Below are positions 33,146 to 44,303 of a stretch of 64,000 nt of DNA, piece after piece. A program made the position numbers and the translations under genes. The stretch is from Aldehydirespirator sp965116865 (GTDB taxonomy: Bacteria; Actinomycetota; Acidimicrobiia; Acidimicrobiales; Aldehydirespiratoraceae), in NCBI GenBank assembly GCA_965116865.1, contig OZ220727.1, positions 620,001 through 684,000 of the forward strand, given 5' to 3'. Position 1 is the first letter of the stretch. Each line of letters starts with the position of its first letter. The notes beneath the pieces are model-generated. The model searched no databases and was not told the DNA's origin. It saw only the letters and a list, made by a program, of their open reading frames with translations.

Positions 33146-34504
33146 CTAAAGCTCGAGGAGGGCTTGCTCTACTACTTCGGGGAGGGCGGGATGGATGTAG
33201 TACTGGTGGCGGGCCATCTGGTCGATGGTGAGGTCGAAGTGCATGCCCTGGATGAGCTGCTGGATCAGCGTCGGCGCCTGGGGGCCGATGATGTGGGCGC
33301 CCAGCAGGCGGCGGGTCTCGGCATGGGCGATGACCTTGACAGCACTCTCGGTGTCTTCCATGGCCCAGCCGTAGGCCGCCGAGCTGTACGGCTGCACATG
33401 GCTGCGATAGGGGATTTGCTGCTGGCGGCACTCCCGCTCGGCCAGACCGACGCTGGCCACCTGGGGGTGTCCGAACACGGCGTGGGGGATGAAGCGGTGA
33501 TCGACGCTGATCGGGTCGTCGGGACGGGACAGGTTGTTCCGCACCACCCGGGCCTCGTGGTTGGCGACGTGCTTGAGCTGTGCCGGATTGGTGACGTCGC
33601 CCAGCGCCCACACTCCCCGGGCGGTGGTGCGCAGTTGGTCGTCGGTGACCACGTAGCCGGCGCCGTCGGTGTCGATGCCTCCCGCAGACACGTCCAGCCG
33701 GTCGCCGTTGGGTGTGCGGCCGGCGGCCACCAGCAGCTCGTCGGCCCGCAGCTCGCTTCGACCTGCAGAGTCCTCGACGGCCACAACGATCTCGGCGCCC
33801 TCCCGACGGGCCGACAGCACGCGGGTGTTGAGACGCACGTCGAATCGGCGCCTGTAGGCGTCGGTGAGCCGTCGGCGGATCTCGTCGTCCTCCCGGCGCA
33901 GGAAGGTGTCGCCCCGCAGCACGAACGTCACCTGCGAGCCGAAGGCGCCCATCACCGAGCCCAGCTCCGCGGCGATGTAGCCCCCGCCGAGCACCACGAG
34001 CCGCCCGGGCAGGTCGTCGAGGCGCATGATGGTGTCGGAAGTGTGATGGCCGCAGCCAGCCAGGCCGGGAATGTCGGGGACTGCCGGCCGGGCGCCCGCC
34101 GCGACCACGACCTTGTCGGCGGTGATGATGTCGTCTCCCACCGTCACAGTGCGCGGTCCGCAGAACCGGGCGGTGTCAGTGTACACGGTCACGTTGGGCA
34201 GCCCCGCGCGGTAGTCGAGGCCGTCGGCGGCGATCGGGTCGATCCGGCCGAAGATCCGGTCGCGTATCCCGGGCCAGTCGGCGCCGTCGAAGGTGGTGCT
34301 CAACCCGAGGCGCTTGGAGTCATCTGCCAGTTCGGCCACCTCAGCCGCATGCACGAACATCTTGGAGGGGATGCATCCGGCGTTGAGGCAAGTGCCGCCG
34401 AACCGGCCGTGCTCGACGATGGCGATATCCCAGTCGTCGTGTTCGGGCCCGATCACCGAGTTGCCCGAGCCCGCGCCGATGATCAGCAGGTCGAAATGGC
34501 GCAC
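33146..34504 (-). CDS. mtr: Mycothione reductase
   Basis: 452 residues, GTG 34504. This FAD flavoprotein disulfide reductase uses NADPH to reduce mycothione to mycothiol, the actinobacterial low-molecular-weight thiol. It has LLIIGAGSGNSVIG, the redox-active pair in GGTCLNAGCIPSKMFVHAAE, LVVLGGGYIAAELGSV, ARGVWALGDVTNPAQLKHVA and the C-terminal dimer motif HPALPEVVEQALLEL with the catalytic His. The GSGNS start, VANHEARVV and DTESAVKVI patterns match mycobacterial Mtr rather than dihydrolipoyl dehydrogenase. TAGGGT lies 10 nt upstream of the start. Confidence 0.9.
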   Translation of the reverse strand: MRHFDLLIIGAGSGNSVIGPEHDDWDIAIVEHGRFGGTCLNAGCIPSKMFVHAAEVAELADDSKRLGLSTTFDGADWPGIRDRIFGRIDPIAADGLDYRAGLPNVTVYTDTARFCGPRTVTVGDDIITADKVVVAAGARPAVPDIPGLAGCGHHTSDTIMRLDDLPGRLVVLGGGYIAAELGSVMGAFGSQVTFVLRGDTFLRREDDEIRRRLTDAYRRRFDVRLNTRVLSARREGAEIVVAVEDSAGRSELRADELLVAAGRTPNGDRLDVSAGGIDTDGAGYVVTDDQLRTTARGVWALGDVTNPAQLKHVANHEARVVRNNLSRPDDPISVDHRFIPHAVFGHPQVASVGLAERECRQQQIPYRSHVQPYSSAAYGWAMEDTESAVKVIAHAETRRLLGAHIIGPQAPTLIQQLIQGMHFDLTIDQMARHQYYIHPALPEVVEQALLEL

Positions 34505-34514
34505 CGAGCGCGGC

Positions 34515-34520
34515 ACCCTA
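34515..34520 (-). promoter_or_regulatory. -10 box TAGGGT of mtr
   Basis: TAGGGT ends 10 nt before GTG 34504 on the minus strand. Confidence 0.35.
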
Positions 34521-34570
34521 CCGCCTCGCCTCTCAGGAATTGGCACACCGGGAGTCCCGAACGGGCCTTC

Positions 34571-34848
34571 GCCTCTGCCGATTCGGCTCAGGCGCCTCGC
34601 CTCGCCGGAGTCGTGTAGGTGGTCATGGTGTCTCCTCTGCTGCGGAGCGCCTCTGCCGATTCGGCTCAGGCGCCTCGCCTCGCCGGAGTCGTGTAGGTGG
34701 TCATGGTGTCTCCTCTGCTGCGGAGCGCCTCTGCCGATTCGGCTCAGGCGCCTCGCCTCGCCGGAGTCGTGTAGGTGGTCATGGTGTCTCCTCTGCTGCG
34801 GAGCGCCTCTGCCGATTCGGCTCAGGCGCCTCGCCTCGCCGGAGTCGG
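34571..34848. repeat. Tandem repeat, 78-bp unit, 3.5 copies, between gcvP and mtr
   Basis: Copies start GCCTCTGCCGATTCGGCTCA at 34571, 34649, 34727 and 34805; the last is partial. The array lies between the gcvP stop and the mtr promoter. Confidence 0.95.
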
Positions 34849-34881
34849 CTCCGAGGCGTGTCGGCTCGGTTGGCAGGCGGC

Positions 34882-37779
<2,898 letters not shown>

Positions 37780-37788
37780 CAATGCCGC

Positions 37789-37794
37789 AATCTA
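37789..37794 (-). promoter_or_regulatory. -10 box TAGATT of gcvP
   Basis: TAGATT on the minus strand ends 9 nt before ATG 37779. No glycine riboswitch-like leader is possible with such a short leader. Confidence 0.4.
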
Positions 37795-37860
37795 CCCGGG
37801 GTCTCGGCCCCTCCATGCTCGGAGCGCGCCGAGGGGGTTCGGGTGCAGCGCGCACAGGCG

Positions 37861-37930
37861 TGCTCCCGCCGTGTCGCAGCGGTGTCGCTCCCGTTCGTGC
37901 TCGCTGCGACCTGAGGGTCGCTCCGGCCGC
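37861..37930 (-). repeat. Dispersed hairpin repeat, inverted single copy
   Basis: GTGTCGCAGCGGTGTCGCTC, then CGTGCTCGCTGCGACCTGAG, is the reverse complement of the core of the 139-bp units at 32591-33140 with a few changes. The 9-bp inverted repeat GTCGCAGCG / CGCTGCGAC is kept. It lies between gcvP and hup, which diverge. Confidence 0.75.
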
Positions 37931-37970
37931 AGGCGGCGCGAGCATCCTCGGAACGCGGAGCAGTCCGCCC

Positions 37971-37976
37971 TATAGT
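37971..37976 (+). promoter_or_regulatory. -10 box TATAGT of hup
   Basis: TATAGT about 86 nt before the hup ATG. Unlike most genes here, hup would have a leader, with a clear AAGGAG Shine-Dalgarno at 38050-38055. Confidence 0.45.
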
Positions 37977-38061
37977 GCCGGGCCGCGACAGGGCGCGGCG
38001 CAGCGGCGCCGTCGGCAAGAACCGTCGTCTAAACACCGTCGTCTACACGAAGGAGCAACCA

Positions 38062-38337
38062 ATGAACAAGCGAGAAGTCGTCGCGGCCGTGGCCCTGAGA
38101 GCCGGCCTCTCACAGGCGGACGCAGCGAAGTGCATCGACGCACTCTTCGAGCTCGCCTGCGACGAGCTGGCCGCCGGAGGCGATATCAACCTGACCGGCT
38201 ACATGAAGATCTCGACGGTGCAGCGCGCCGCCCGCTCGGGCCGCAACCCACGAACCGGCGAGGCGGTGGACGTCCCGGCTTCGACCGGTGTGAAGATCCA
38301 GGCCGGCGCAAGGCTCAAGGCTGCCGCCAAGGGCTGA
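38062..38337 (+). CDS. hup: DNA-binding protein HU
   Basis: 91 residues; ATG 38062 with AAGGAG 6 nt upstream. HU bends and compacts DNA. MNKREVVAAVALRAGLSQAD is the helical start; the arm region NLTGYMKISTVQRAARSGRN, PRTGEAVDVPASTGVKIQAG, ARLKAAAKG is typical. It lacks the long Lys/Ala tail of mycobacterial HupB, so it is the short form. Confidence 0.95.
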   Translation: MNKREVVAAVALRAGLSQADAAKCIDALFELACDELAAGGDINLTGYMKISTVQRAARSGRNPRTGEAVDVPASTGVKIQAGARLKAAAKG

Positions 38338-38367
38338 TCCGGTCCGCTGGCTAGACGTGCCCGGGCT

Positions 38368-38865
38368 GTGGACCAGCTTCGATCCGACGAGCTGATCCCG
38401 CACCGCGACGAGGGTCCGCAGCGGTCCGTCGAAGGAGCGCTGCGCCCGCCCCGGCCCAGCGAGGTGATCCCGCACCGCGAGCCTTTCCTGTTCGTGGACG
38501 AGGTCACTGAGCTGGCTCCGGGCGAGCGGGCCCGCGGTCGCTGGCGGCCACGCGGTGACGAGCCGTTCTTCGCGGGCCACTTCCCGGGCCGCCCGACGGT
38601 GCCCGGCGTGCTGATGTGCGAGGCCATCGCGCAGCTCGGTGCGGTGGCGCTGCTCGCCGATGAGCGCTACGCGGGACGCCTGCCGCTGTTCGGGGGGCTC
38701 GACCGGGCCCGTTTCCGGCAGCAGGTCTGTCCCGGCGACTCGCTAGATCTCGAGGTGGAGATGACCCGCCTGTCGAGCCGGGCGGGACGGGGCTCGGGCC
38801 GGGCACTGCTCGACGGCAGGGTCGCCGCGGAGTGCGACCTGCTGTTCGCTATCGTCGACGCCTGA
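38368..38865 (+). CDS. fabZ: FabZ-like 3-hydroxyacyl-ACP dehydratase
   Basis: 165 residues from GTG 38368; an alternative GTG at 38464 gives 133 and starts at the usual family beginning VIPHREPFLFVDEV. The hot-dog-fold dehydratase removes water from 3-hydroxyacyl-ACP. The active site is FFAGHFPGRPTVPGVLMCEA with catalytic His and Glu, followed by IAQLGAVALL. The first ~30 residues include an earlier copy of the IPHR motif produced by a 72-bp duplication. It lies beside, but opposite to, the fab operon. Confidence 0.82.
   Translation: MDQLRSDELIPHRDEGPQRSVEGALRPPRPSEVIPHREPFLFVDEVTELAPGERARGRWRPRGDEPFFAGHFPGRPTVPGVLMCEAIAQLGAVALLADERYAGRLPLFGGLDRARFRQQVCPGDSLDLEVEMTRLSSRAGRGSGRALLDGRVAAECDLLFAIVDA
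38387..38480. repeat. Short R-S-R duplication, period 72, at the fabZ 5' end
   Basis: CGAGCTGATCCCGCACCGCG at about 38388 and CGAGGTGATCCCGCACCGCG at about 38460 match over ~22 bp with one mismatch at an offset of 72. The product shows ELIPHRD and then EVIPHRE. Confidence 0.75.
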
Positions 38866-38974
38866 GCGCCGGTCGCGCCTTTGGGCGCCTGTGCCTGGCA
38901 GAGGAGCGCGCTGTGCGAGCTGGGGCTGCGCCTGTTCGGCGACGAGGAGCGAGAGGCGCCGCCTGAGTCTGACG

Positions 38975-40174
38975 CTAGAACTGGCGCTGGGCGGCCGGGG
39001 CTATCACCAGCGTGCCGTTGTGGCCGCCGAAGCCGAAAGAGTTCGAGATCGACACTCCGGGTGTCCACGGGGCCGGTTCGCCGGTCACCACCTGGATCGG
39101 CGGCAGCTCGGGATCCAGTTCTGTTAGACCGGCAGTGGGCGGGACGAGCCCCGTCTGCATGGCCAGAACCACCGCAACCGCCTCCAGCGCGCCCGCGGCG
39201 CCCAGGCTGTGGCCGGTCACGCCTTTGGTGGACGTCACAAGCGGACCGGGAGAAGTCCCGAAGACTTTCGACAGGGCTTCGGCCTCTGCGGCGTCGTTCA
39301 GATCGGTCGAGGTGCCGTGAGCGTTGACGTGGACCACGTCAACGGCGCGCACGTCGGCGTCGTCCAGAGCCAGCTGCATGCAGTGGACCGCGCCGCTGCC
39401 GCCCGGCGACGGGGCGGTCATGTGGTGGGCGTCGGCCGTCGACGCCGAGCCGAGCACCTCGGCCAGGATGCGCGCACGTCGGGATCGGGCCGTGTCCCAG
39501 TCCTCGAGGACCAGCACCGCGGCGCCCTCGGCCATGACGAATCCGTCGCGGGCGACGTCGAACGGGCGGCTGATGCCGCTGGAGGACAGGGCGGTCATGT
39601 TGGCGAACCCGGCCACCGCGGCTGGGGTGAAGGGGGCCTCGGTGCCGCCGGCGAGTACTGCGTCGCAGCGGTCGTCGGCGATGAGGCGTGCCGCGTTGCC
39701 CACCGCGTGGGTCCCCGCGGCGCAGGCGGTGACGACGTTCTCCGACGGGCCCATCCAGCCGTAGCGCATCGACAGGGTCGCACCCCCGGCGTTGGCCATC
39801 ATCATCGGCACCAAGAACGGCGACACCCGGCGGGCGCCCCTCTCCCTGTGTACGCCGATCTGCTGCTCGAGGGTGGTGATCCCGCCGACGCCGGTCCCGA
39901 TCATGGTGCCGCACCGGGTGGGGTCGGCCTCGATGGCGCCCGCCTGGGCCAGCGCCTGGTCGGCGGCGGCCACCAGGAACTGCGTGTAGGGGTCGGACCG
40001 CCGCGCCTCCTTGGGGCTCTCGAAATGGTCTTGTGGATCGAAGCCGCTGACGCGGCGCTCGCCCACGGGCGCGGGGCTGCACAGCCCGCGGAAGTACGCG
40101 TCTGTGCCGATGCCGGCAGCCGACACCACGCCGAGGCCGGTGACTGCCACCCGCCTGCGCTCGGTCCTGCCCAT
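38975..40174 (-). CDS. fabF: 3-oxoacyl-ACP synthase II
   Basis: 399 residues. It condenses malonyl-ACP with acyl-ACP. The Cys-His-His triad is in VVTACAAGTHAVG, VNAHGTSTDLND and KGVTGHSLGAAGA. The N-terminus RRVAVTGLGVVSAAGIGTDA and C-terminus SISNSFGFGGHNGTLVIA are typical. ATG 40174. It is last of the operon fabD-fabH-fabG-acpP-fabF on the minus strand, 32 nt after acpP. Confidence 0.95.
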   Translation of the reverse strand: MGRTERRRVAVTGLGVVSAAGIGTDAYFRGLCSPAPVGERRVSGFDPQDHFESPKEARRSDPYTQFLVAAADQALAQAGAIEADPTRCGTMIGTGVGGITTLEQQIGVHRERGARRVSPFLVPMMMANAGGATLSMRYGWMGPSENVVTACAAGTHAVGNAARLIADDRCDAVLAGGTEAPFTPAAVAGFANMTALSSSGISRPFDVARDGFVMAEGAAVLVLEDWDTARSRRARILAEVLGSASTADAHHMTAPSPGGSGAVHCMQLALDDADVRAVDVVHVNAHGTSTDLNDAAEAEALSKVFGTSPGPLVTSTKGVTGHSLGAAGALEAVAVVLAMQTGLVPPTAGLTELDPELPPIQVVTGEPAPWTPGVSISNSFGFGGHNGTLVIAPAAQRQF

Positions 40175-40206
40175 CGGCGAGCCGGCTTCGTCGAACCTGG
40201 CCGCCG

Positions 40207-40443
40207 TCAGAGTTTGGAGGTGACCAACTCGAAGGCTTCGGCGACGGTGGCGACGCCTTCCAGTTCCTCTTCGTCGACATGCACGTCGAACTCCTCCTCG
40301 AGGGCCATCACCAACTCGACGATGTCGAGGCTGTCGGCGTCCAAGTCTTCAGCGAAGTCTGCCTCCGGCACAACGTCCTCCGGCTCGACCGACAGCACTT
40401 CCACGGCACACTGCTTGAAGCGCTCGAAGTTCTCGTTGCTCAC
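40207..40443 (-). CDS. acpP: Acyl carrier protein
   Basis: 78 residues, GTG 40443 with GGAGGGA upstream. The phosphopantetheine Ser is in EDLDADSLDIVELVMALEEE. The small acidic helical protein carries growing acyl chains. Its position between fabG and fabF is standard. Confidence 0.95.
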   Translation of the reverse strand: MSNENFERFKQCAVEVLSVEPEDVVPEADFAEDLDADSLDIVELVMALEEEFDVHVDEEELEGVATVAEAFELVTSKL

Positions 40444-40511
40444 CGCTCTGTCCCTCCATTCCTAGCTTGCGACATGGTCTCCGGCCGGGCCGGCGGCGCT
40501 GCGGCGGAGGC

Positions 40512-41267
40512 TCAACCCATCGAGAGGCCACCGTCCACTGCAAGCACGATACCGGTGACGTAGCTCGCGTCCTCCGACACGAGGAACTCGACCGCAGCCG
40601 CGATCTCGTCGACCTCGCCCACGCGGCCCAGCGGCACGCGGTCCACGATGGAGGCGAGCTGCTCGTCGTCGAGTGCGGCGAGCATGTCGGTGTCCACCGT
40701 GCCGGGAGCCACCACGTTCACGGTCACGTTGCGGGAGGCGAACTCTTTGGCCATGGAACGGGCCAAGCCGATCTGGCCCGCTTTGGACGCGGCATAGTTG
40801 GCCTGGCCGGCCTGGCCTCCGACGCCCGACACCGACGAGATCAGCACGATGCGGCCCCAACGGGCCCTCGTCATGGCCCGCACAGCCTGCTTGGCCGTCC
40901 GGAAGCTTCCGGCGAGATTGGTGTCGAGCACCGTGGCGAAGTCCTCCTCCGACATGCGCAGCATCAGCCTGTCGCGGGTGATCCCGGCGTTGCAGACGAG
41001 GATCTCGGGCGCCCCGAGCCGCTCGGTGGCGGAGGCCAGAGCGGCTTTGACCGACTCAGGGTCGGTGACGTCGCAGCGGATGCACGTCAGACCGTGCGCC
41101 TCTGCGTCTGGCGGCGGCTCGCTGCGGTAGGTGACGGCCACCCGGTGGCCGGCACGGCCGAGCCGGCGGGCGACAGCCAGCCCGATTCCCCGGTTGCCGC
41201 CGGTGACCAGCGCCACCCGCCCCGGCTCGGCGCCGTTGCCTACGTTCCTCCCGTCGCGGTCGTTCAC
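40512..41267 (-). CDS. fabG: 3-oxoacyl-ACP reductase
   Basis: 251 residues, GTG 41267 with GGACCGGAG upstream. An SDR enzyme: VALVTGGNRGIGLAVARRLG binds NADPH, LVCNAGITRD, and catalytic Ser-Tyr-Lys in VLISSVSGVGG and ANYAASKAGQIGLA. The C-terminus YVTGIVLAVDGGLSMG is typical. It starts 10 nt after the fabH stop. Confidence 0.94.
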   Translation of the reverse strand: MNDRDGRNVGNGAEPGRVALVTGGNRGIGLAVARRLGRAGHRVAVTYRSEPPPDAEAHGLTCIRCDVTDPESVKAALASATERLGAPEILVCNAGITRDRLMLRMSEEDFATVLDTNLAGSFRTAKQAVRAMTRARWGRIVLISSVSGVGGQAGQANYAASKAGQIGLARSMAKEFASRNVTVNVVAPGTVDTDMLAALDDEQLASIVDRVPLGRVGEVDEIAAAVEFLVSEDASYVTGIVLAVDGGLSMG

Positions 41268-41277
41268 GCTCCGGTCC

Positions 41278-42198
41278 TCACCAGCGCGACACCGTCGTGG
41301 CCCAGGACATCCCGGCCCCGAAGCCGGTCATCACCACGATGGCGCCGGGCCGGAGGGCGCCATCGGCGTGGGCTTTGGCCATGGCCAGCGGGATCGTCGC
41401 CGAGGAGTTGTTGCCGGTGTGCTCAATAACGTTGTAACTGTGCTCGAAGCCTATGCCGGTGCGCTTGCAGATTGCTTCGATGATGCGGATGTTGGCCTGG
41501 TGTGGGAGCAGTACGTCCACATCCTCGGGACCTAGGCCGGCCCGGTCCAGGGCGGTCAGCACGGAGTTGGAGACCGCCCGGACCGCGACCTTGAACACCT
41601 CGCGGCCCTCCATCGTGATCTTGGAGTCGTGGTCGCCCATCAGCAGCCGTCGGCGGCAGCCGTCGGCGCCGAGGTCCCAGCTCAGCAGCGTGTCTTCGTC
41701 GGTGTGCTCGAGCACAACGGCCCCGCCTCCGTCGCTGAAGAGGATGGCCGTGCTCCGGTCCTCCCAGTCGGTCAGAGGCGACAGGGCGTCGGCTCCGACG
41801 AGCAGGACGCGCCGAGGTCCGCCGGGAGCGCACATCATGGAGTGGGCCACCACCCAGCCGTAGGTGAAGCCTGCACAGGCCGCGTTGAGGTCGAATGCGC
41901 CGCAGTCCAGTCCCAGTTCGGCGTGGATCGCGGCAGCGGTCCCGGGCAACCGCTGGTCGGGAGTGGTGGTCGAGAGAATCAGCAGGTCGATGTCGGCCGG
42001 GTCGATCCCGGCCATGTCGATGGCGACCCTGCCCGACTGGATGCCCAGGGTCGATGTCGGGAGCCCGATGCGGCGCTCGCGGATGCCGGTCCGCTCGCGT
42101 ATCCACACGTCGCTCGTGTCCATCATCTCGGCCAGGTCGTCGTTGGTGATCACCTTTTCCGGCAGCGCGGTGCCGATGCCGATCATGCGGGCGCCCAT
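41278..42198 (-). CDS. fabH: 3-oxoacyl-ACP synthase III
   Basis: 306 residues. It starts chain elongation by condensing acyl-CoA with malonyl-ACP. The Cys-His-Asn triad is in DLNAACAGFTYGW, LLPHQANIRIIEAI and HTGNNSSATIPLAM. ATG 42198 overlaps the fabD stop (TGATG), so translation is coupled. Confidence 0.95.
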   Translation of the reverse strand: MGARMIGIGTALPEKVITNDDLAEMMDTSDVWIRERTGIRERRIGLPTSTLGIQSGRVAIDMAGIDPADIDLLILSTTTPDQRLPGTAAAIHAELGLDCGAFDLNAACAGFTYGWVVAHSMMCAPGGPRRVLLVGADALSPLTDWEDRSTAILFSDGGGAVVLEHTDEDTLLSWDLGADGCRRRLLMGDHDSKITMEGREVFKVAVRAVSNSVLTALDRAGLGPEDVDVLLPHQANIRIIEAICKRTGIGFEHSYNVIEHTGNNSSATIPLAMAKAHADGALRPGAIVVMTGFGAGMSWATTVSRW

Positions 42199-43373
42199 CA
42201 GGTCGTCCTCAGCCAGGCGATCGGCTGGCTGGCCGTCACCCGCTCGCCGTCGAGGGCCAGCACGCCCATCAGTTCTCCGGCGAAGGGGCTGCGGACCTCG
42301 TGGTCGCCCACCCGGCCGACCAGATGCCCGACGTCGACCACGGCGCCGACGCCGGCCTCGTCGCCTGCGTGGAAGACGCCGGCAGCGGGGCTCACCACCA
42401 GCCTCTCGGTGGCGAATAGGTGCTCACCCTCGTGAGGAGCCGTTGAGCGGGCAGGGGAGGCGGCCAGGGCTTCCAGCAGGCGGTCCAGGTCGTCGGGCAC
42501 AGCCACCGACAGGGGCCTTGTCCCCTTGATGGTGCGCTTGGCGAGGCGGCCCAGGACCTCTCCCGGGCCGAGTTCTACGTAGGTCGCGAACCCGGCGCCG
42601 TCGAGGGCGGTCAGCGTCTGGCGCCATCGCACGGGGCTGGTGAGCTGCGCTTTGAGCAGGTCGGGCCAGTCGGCGCCGCGGCTGTGGTCGGCGGCGTCCA
42701 CGTTGGCGATCACTGTTCCTTGGGGATCTCGGAACTCGGTGCGGTCGATGGCCTTGGTGAGCCGGTCCCGGGCGGGTGCCATGAACGGGGTGTGGAACGC
42801 GCCGCCCACCGGTAGCGGCATCACTCGCTTGGCCCCGAGTTCGCGGGCGATGCGGGCGGCGGTGTCGATGGCTTCGGGTGTTCCGGCGATCACCGCTTGG
42901 CCGGGTGCGTTGTGGTTTGCGAGCCACACCTCGCCGGGGGAGCGGCTGCAGGCGATAAGCACGTCGTCGTCGGCGAGGCCGAGCACGGCCGCCATCGTGC
43001 CCTCGCGCTCCTCGGCCGCGGCCTGCATGGCGTCGCCCCGTTCGGCGACCAGCGCCACCGCGTCGCCGAAGTCGAGCGCGCCCGACGCGGTCAGCGCCGA
43101 GTACTCGCCGAGGCTGTGGCCTGCGTGGCCGGCGGCCTCGGTGCCGAGCCGGGTCACCGCGTCGAGCACGACCATGGACATGACGAACGTGGCGATCTGG
43201 CTGTTGCGGGTCTGCGTCAGCTCCTCGGTGTCCGCGGCGAGGAGCAGGCGGGCCACGTCGCGGTCGGAGGCAGCGGATGCCTCCGCCACCAGCTCCCACG
43301 AGGGATGGTCGGTCCAAGCCTCGCCCATGCCGGGCTGCTGGGAGCCTTGGCCCGGATACATGAAGACAATCAT
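42198..43373 (-). CDS. fabD: Malonyl-CoA:ACP transacylase fused to a biotinyl/lipoyl-like domain
   Basis: 391 residues, longer than usual FabD (~310). The transacylase has YPGQGSQQPGMG, the nucleophile in AGHSLGEYSALTASGAL, HNAPGQAVIAG, and the catalytic His in GGAFHTPFMAPA. After residue ~315 comes an extra ~75-residue domain, ATERLVVSPAAGVF, AGVGAVVDVGHLVGRVGDHE, VRSPFAGELMGVLALDGERV, resembling the biotinyl/lipoyl hammerhead. The Lys-containing turn (MKM or DK) is absent, so it is probably not modified. It may be a docking or structural domain. First gene of the fab operon, with a GAGGGGGA Shine-Dalgarno. Confidence 0.9.
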   Translation of the reverse strand: MIVFMYPGQGSQQPGMGEAWTDHPSWELVAEASAASDRDVARLLLAADTEELTQTRNSQIATFVMSMVVLDAVTRLGTEAAGHAGHSLGEYSALTASGALDFGDAVALVAERGDAMQAAAEEREGTMAAVLGLADDDVLIACSRSPGEVWLANHNAPGQAVIAGTPEAIDTAARIARELGAKRVMPLPVGGAFHTPFMAPARDRLTKAIDRTEFRDPQGTVIANVDAADHSRGADWPDLLKAQLTSPVRWRQTLTALDGAGFATYVELGPGEVLGRLAKRTIKGTRPLSVAVPDDLDRLLEALAASPARSTAPHEGEHLFATERLVVSPAAGVFHAGDEAGVGAVVDVGHLVGRVGDHEVRSPFAGELMGVLALDGERVTASQPIAWLRTT

Positions 43374-43605
43374 CGGTGGATCCCCCTCACCGCGACGCTG
43401 GACCCGCCGATGCTCTGGGCCGTTCCGTGGTCAGACTCCGCGCGGCCCGGTCGTGTTTCATGGCAGTCGCCCATGGTCGTGGCTCGAACTCCTCGAATCG
43501 CCGGCCCGCTTCGACACAAGGCCCAACAGGCTAGACGCGCTCGCGCCGTGTGCGCCTGCCGGGCATGCAGCTGTTGCGGGCACGGGCCGCCGGACGCGAA
43601 GCCGG
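43374..43605. other. Gap between fabD and tRNA-Leu without recognisable gene
   Basis: No conserved frame is seen. It should contain the promoter of the fab operon on the minus strand; none was recognised with confidence. Confidence 0.4.
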
Positions 43606-43611
43606 TAGGCT
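43606..43611 (+). promoter_or_regulatory. -10 box TAGGCT of tRNA-Leu
   Basis: TAGGCT lies 10 nt before the mature 5' end of the tRNA at 43622. Confidence 0.45.
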
Positions 43612-43621
43612 CCTGGCTCCG

Positions 43622-43705
43622 GCCCGGATGGCGGAACTGGCAGACGCAGCGGACTCAAAATCCGCCGCCCGCAAGGGTGTGAGGGTTCGAATCCCTCTCC
43701 GGGCA
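43622..43705 (+). tRNA. tRNA-Leu (anticodon CAA)
   Basis: 84 nt class II tRNA. Acceptor GCCCGGA pairs with TCCGGGC, discriminator A at 43705; CCA is not encoded. Anticodon stem-loop GCGGA-CTCAAAA-TCCGC gives anticodon CAA (reads UUG). The long variable arm CGCCCGCAAGGGTG and T arm GAGGGTTCGAATCCCTC fit tRNA-Leu. Mobile-element-like genes lie downstream. Confidence 0.96.
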
Positions 43706-43744
43706 CGACAAACTACCACAGAAATAGCCTTTAAACTAGGGGAG

Positions 43745-43897
43745 TTATAGGGCTGAGTAACCATCCGAGGGCTCAGCCTCGCTCTCGCGGGGACGGCGGG
43801 GCGGGAACAGCGCGGCTGCGATGTTCTCAGGGGTGTCGTCTATCGGCTCGGGATAGTCCGGCTCACGCTTGCGGCGGTGGCGTCGGGGGCGGGTCAT
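43745..43897 (-). CDS. Small basic protein of mobile-element type
   Basis: 50 residues, missed by length cut-offs. ATG 43897 has CAGGAG 8 nt upstream. The sequence begins MTRPRRHRRKREPDYPEPID and continues DTPENIAAALFPP. The pattern Arg/Lys-rich start plus PDYPEPI-DTPENIAxA recalls short proteins I know from actinobacterial phages and integrative elements; their function is unknown. Located 40 nt from the 3' end of tRNA-Leu and reading towards it, as integrated elements often do. No integrase is visible. Confidence 0.6.
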   Translation of the reverse strand: MTRPRRHRRKREPDYPEPIDDTPENIAAALFPPRRPRESEAEPSDGYSAL

Positions 43898-44164
43898 GGT
43901 GAAACTCCTGGGTTGCGGTCGATTGTGTGGTGGGCGAGTGTGTCGAAAGGTCAGGGCACATATCCGGCCCTCGATGGTTACTCACTCCTATGGGTCCACT
44001 CGTCAGAGTCTCCCTCACCCGTCGCAGCAGTCCAGCCGACGCTGCGACCGGCCCGAGTCGCAGCACCGGCTCCACGGGGACCCTCAACCACCCCGCTCCC
44101 CACATTTCCGCGCAGTCTCGACTGACTTGCGGCGCATCTGGGAGACAGCCGCGAAGGAGAGTGC

Positions 44165-44255
44165 TGAGCAAATCCCGAATGGCGCAATCCTCACTCACAA
44201 AACCGCAGGTCAGAGGCTTGCACGTCACGCGGAATCAGCATTGCTCAGCAGTCTC
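44165..44255 (-). repeat. Dispersed repeat, copy 2, near tRNA-Leu
   Basis: The reverse complement of this segment matches 20881-20965 (TGAGCAATGCTGATTCCG, GCCTCTGACCTGCGGTTTTG, GTGAGTGAGGATTGCG). With the 50-residue gene it is what remains visible of a mobile element next to the tRNA. The rest of 43898-44291 holds no gene I can support. Confidence 0.6.
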
Positions 44256-44291
44256 GAAGGCACCGCCCGACAGCGTCTTTGAGCCGCCTCC

Positions 44292-44297
44292 TAGACT
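44292..44297 (+). promoter_or_regulatory. -10 box TAGACT of the 44304-pdtaR operon
   Basis: TAGACT ends 6 nt before ATG 44304; predicted leaderless. Confidence 0.5.
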
Positions 44298-44303
44298 GGG
44301 AGC

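Noticed and set aside
33146..34504. Dihydrolipoyl dehydrogenase as the fourth glycine-cleavage component
   Set aside because: The GSGNS start and several internal motifs match mycothione reductase, despite the position next to gcvP.
37780..38061. Glycine riboswitch upstream of gcvP
   Set aside because: The -10 box is 9 nt from the start codon, leaving no room for an aptamer, and no aptamer-like sequence was recognised upstream of gcvT or gcvH.
43863..44228. Protein-coding gene beginning MTCKPLTCGF
   Set aside because: The similarity to a plus-strand frame at 20906 is at DNA level (dispersed repeat) and no protein family is recognisable.
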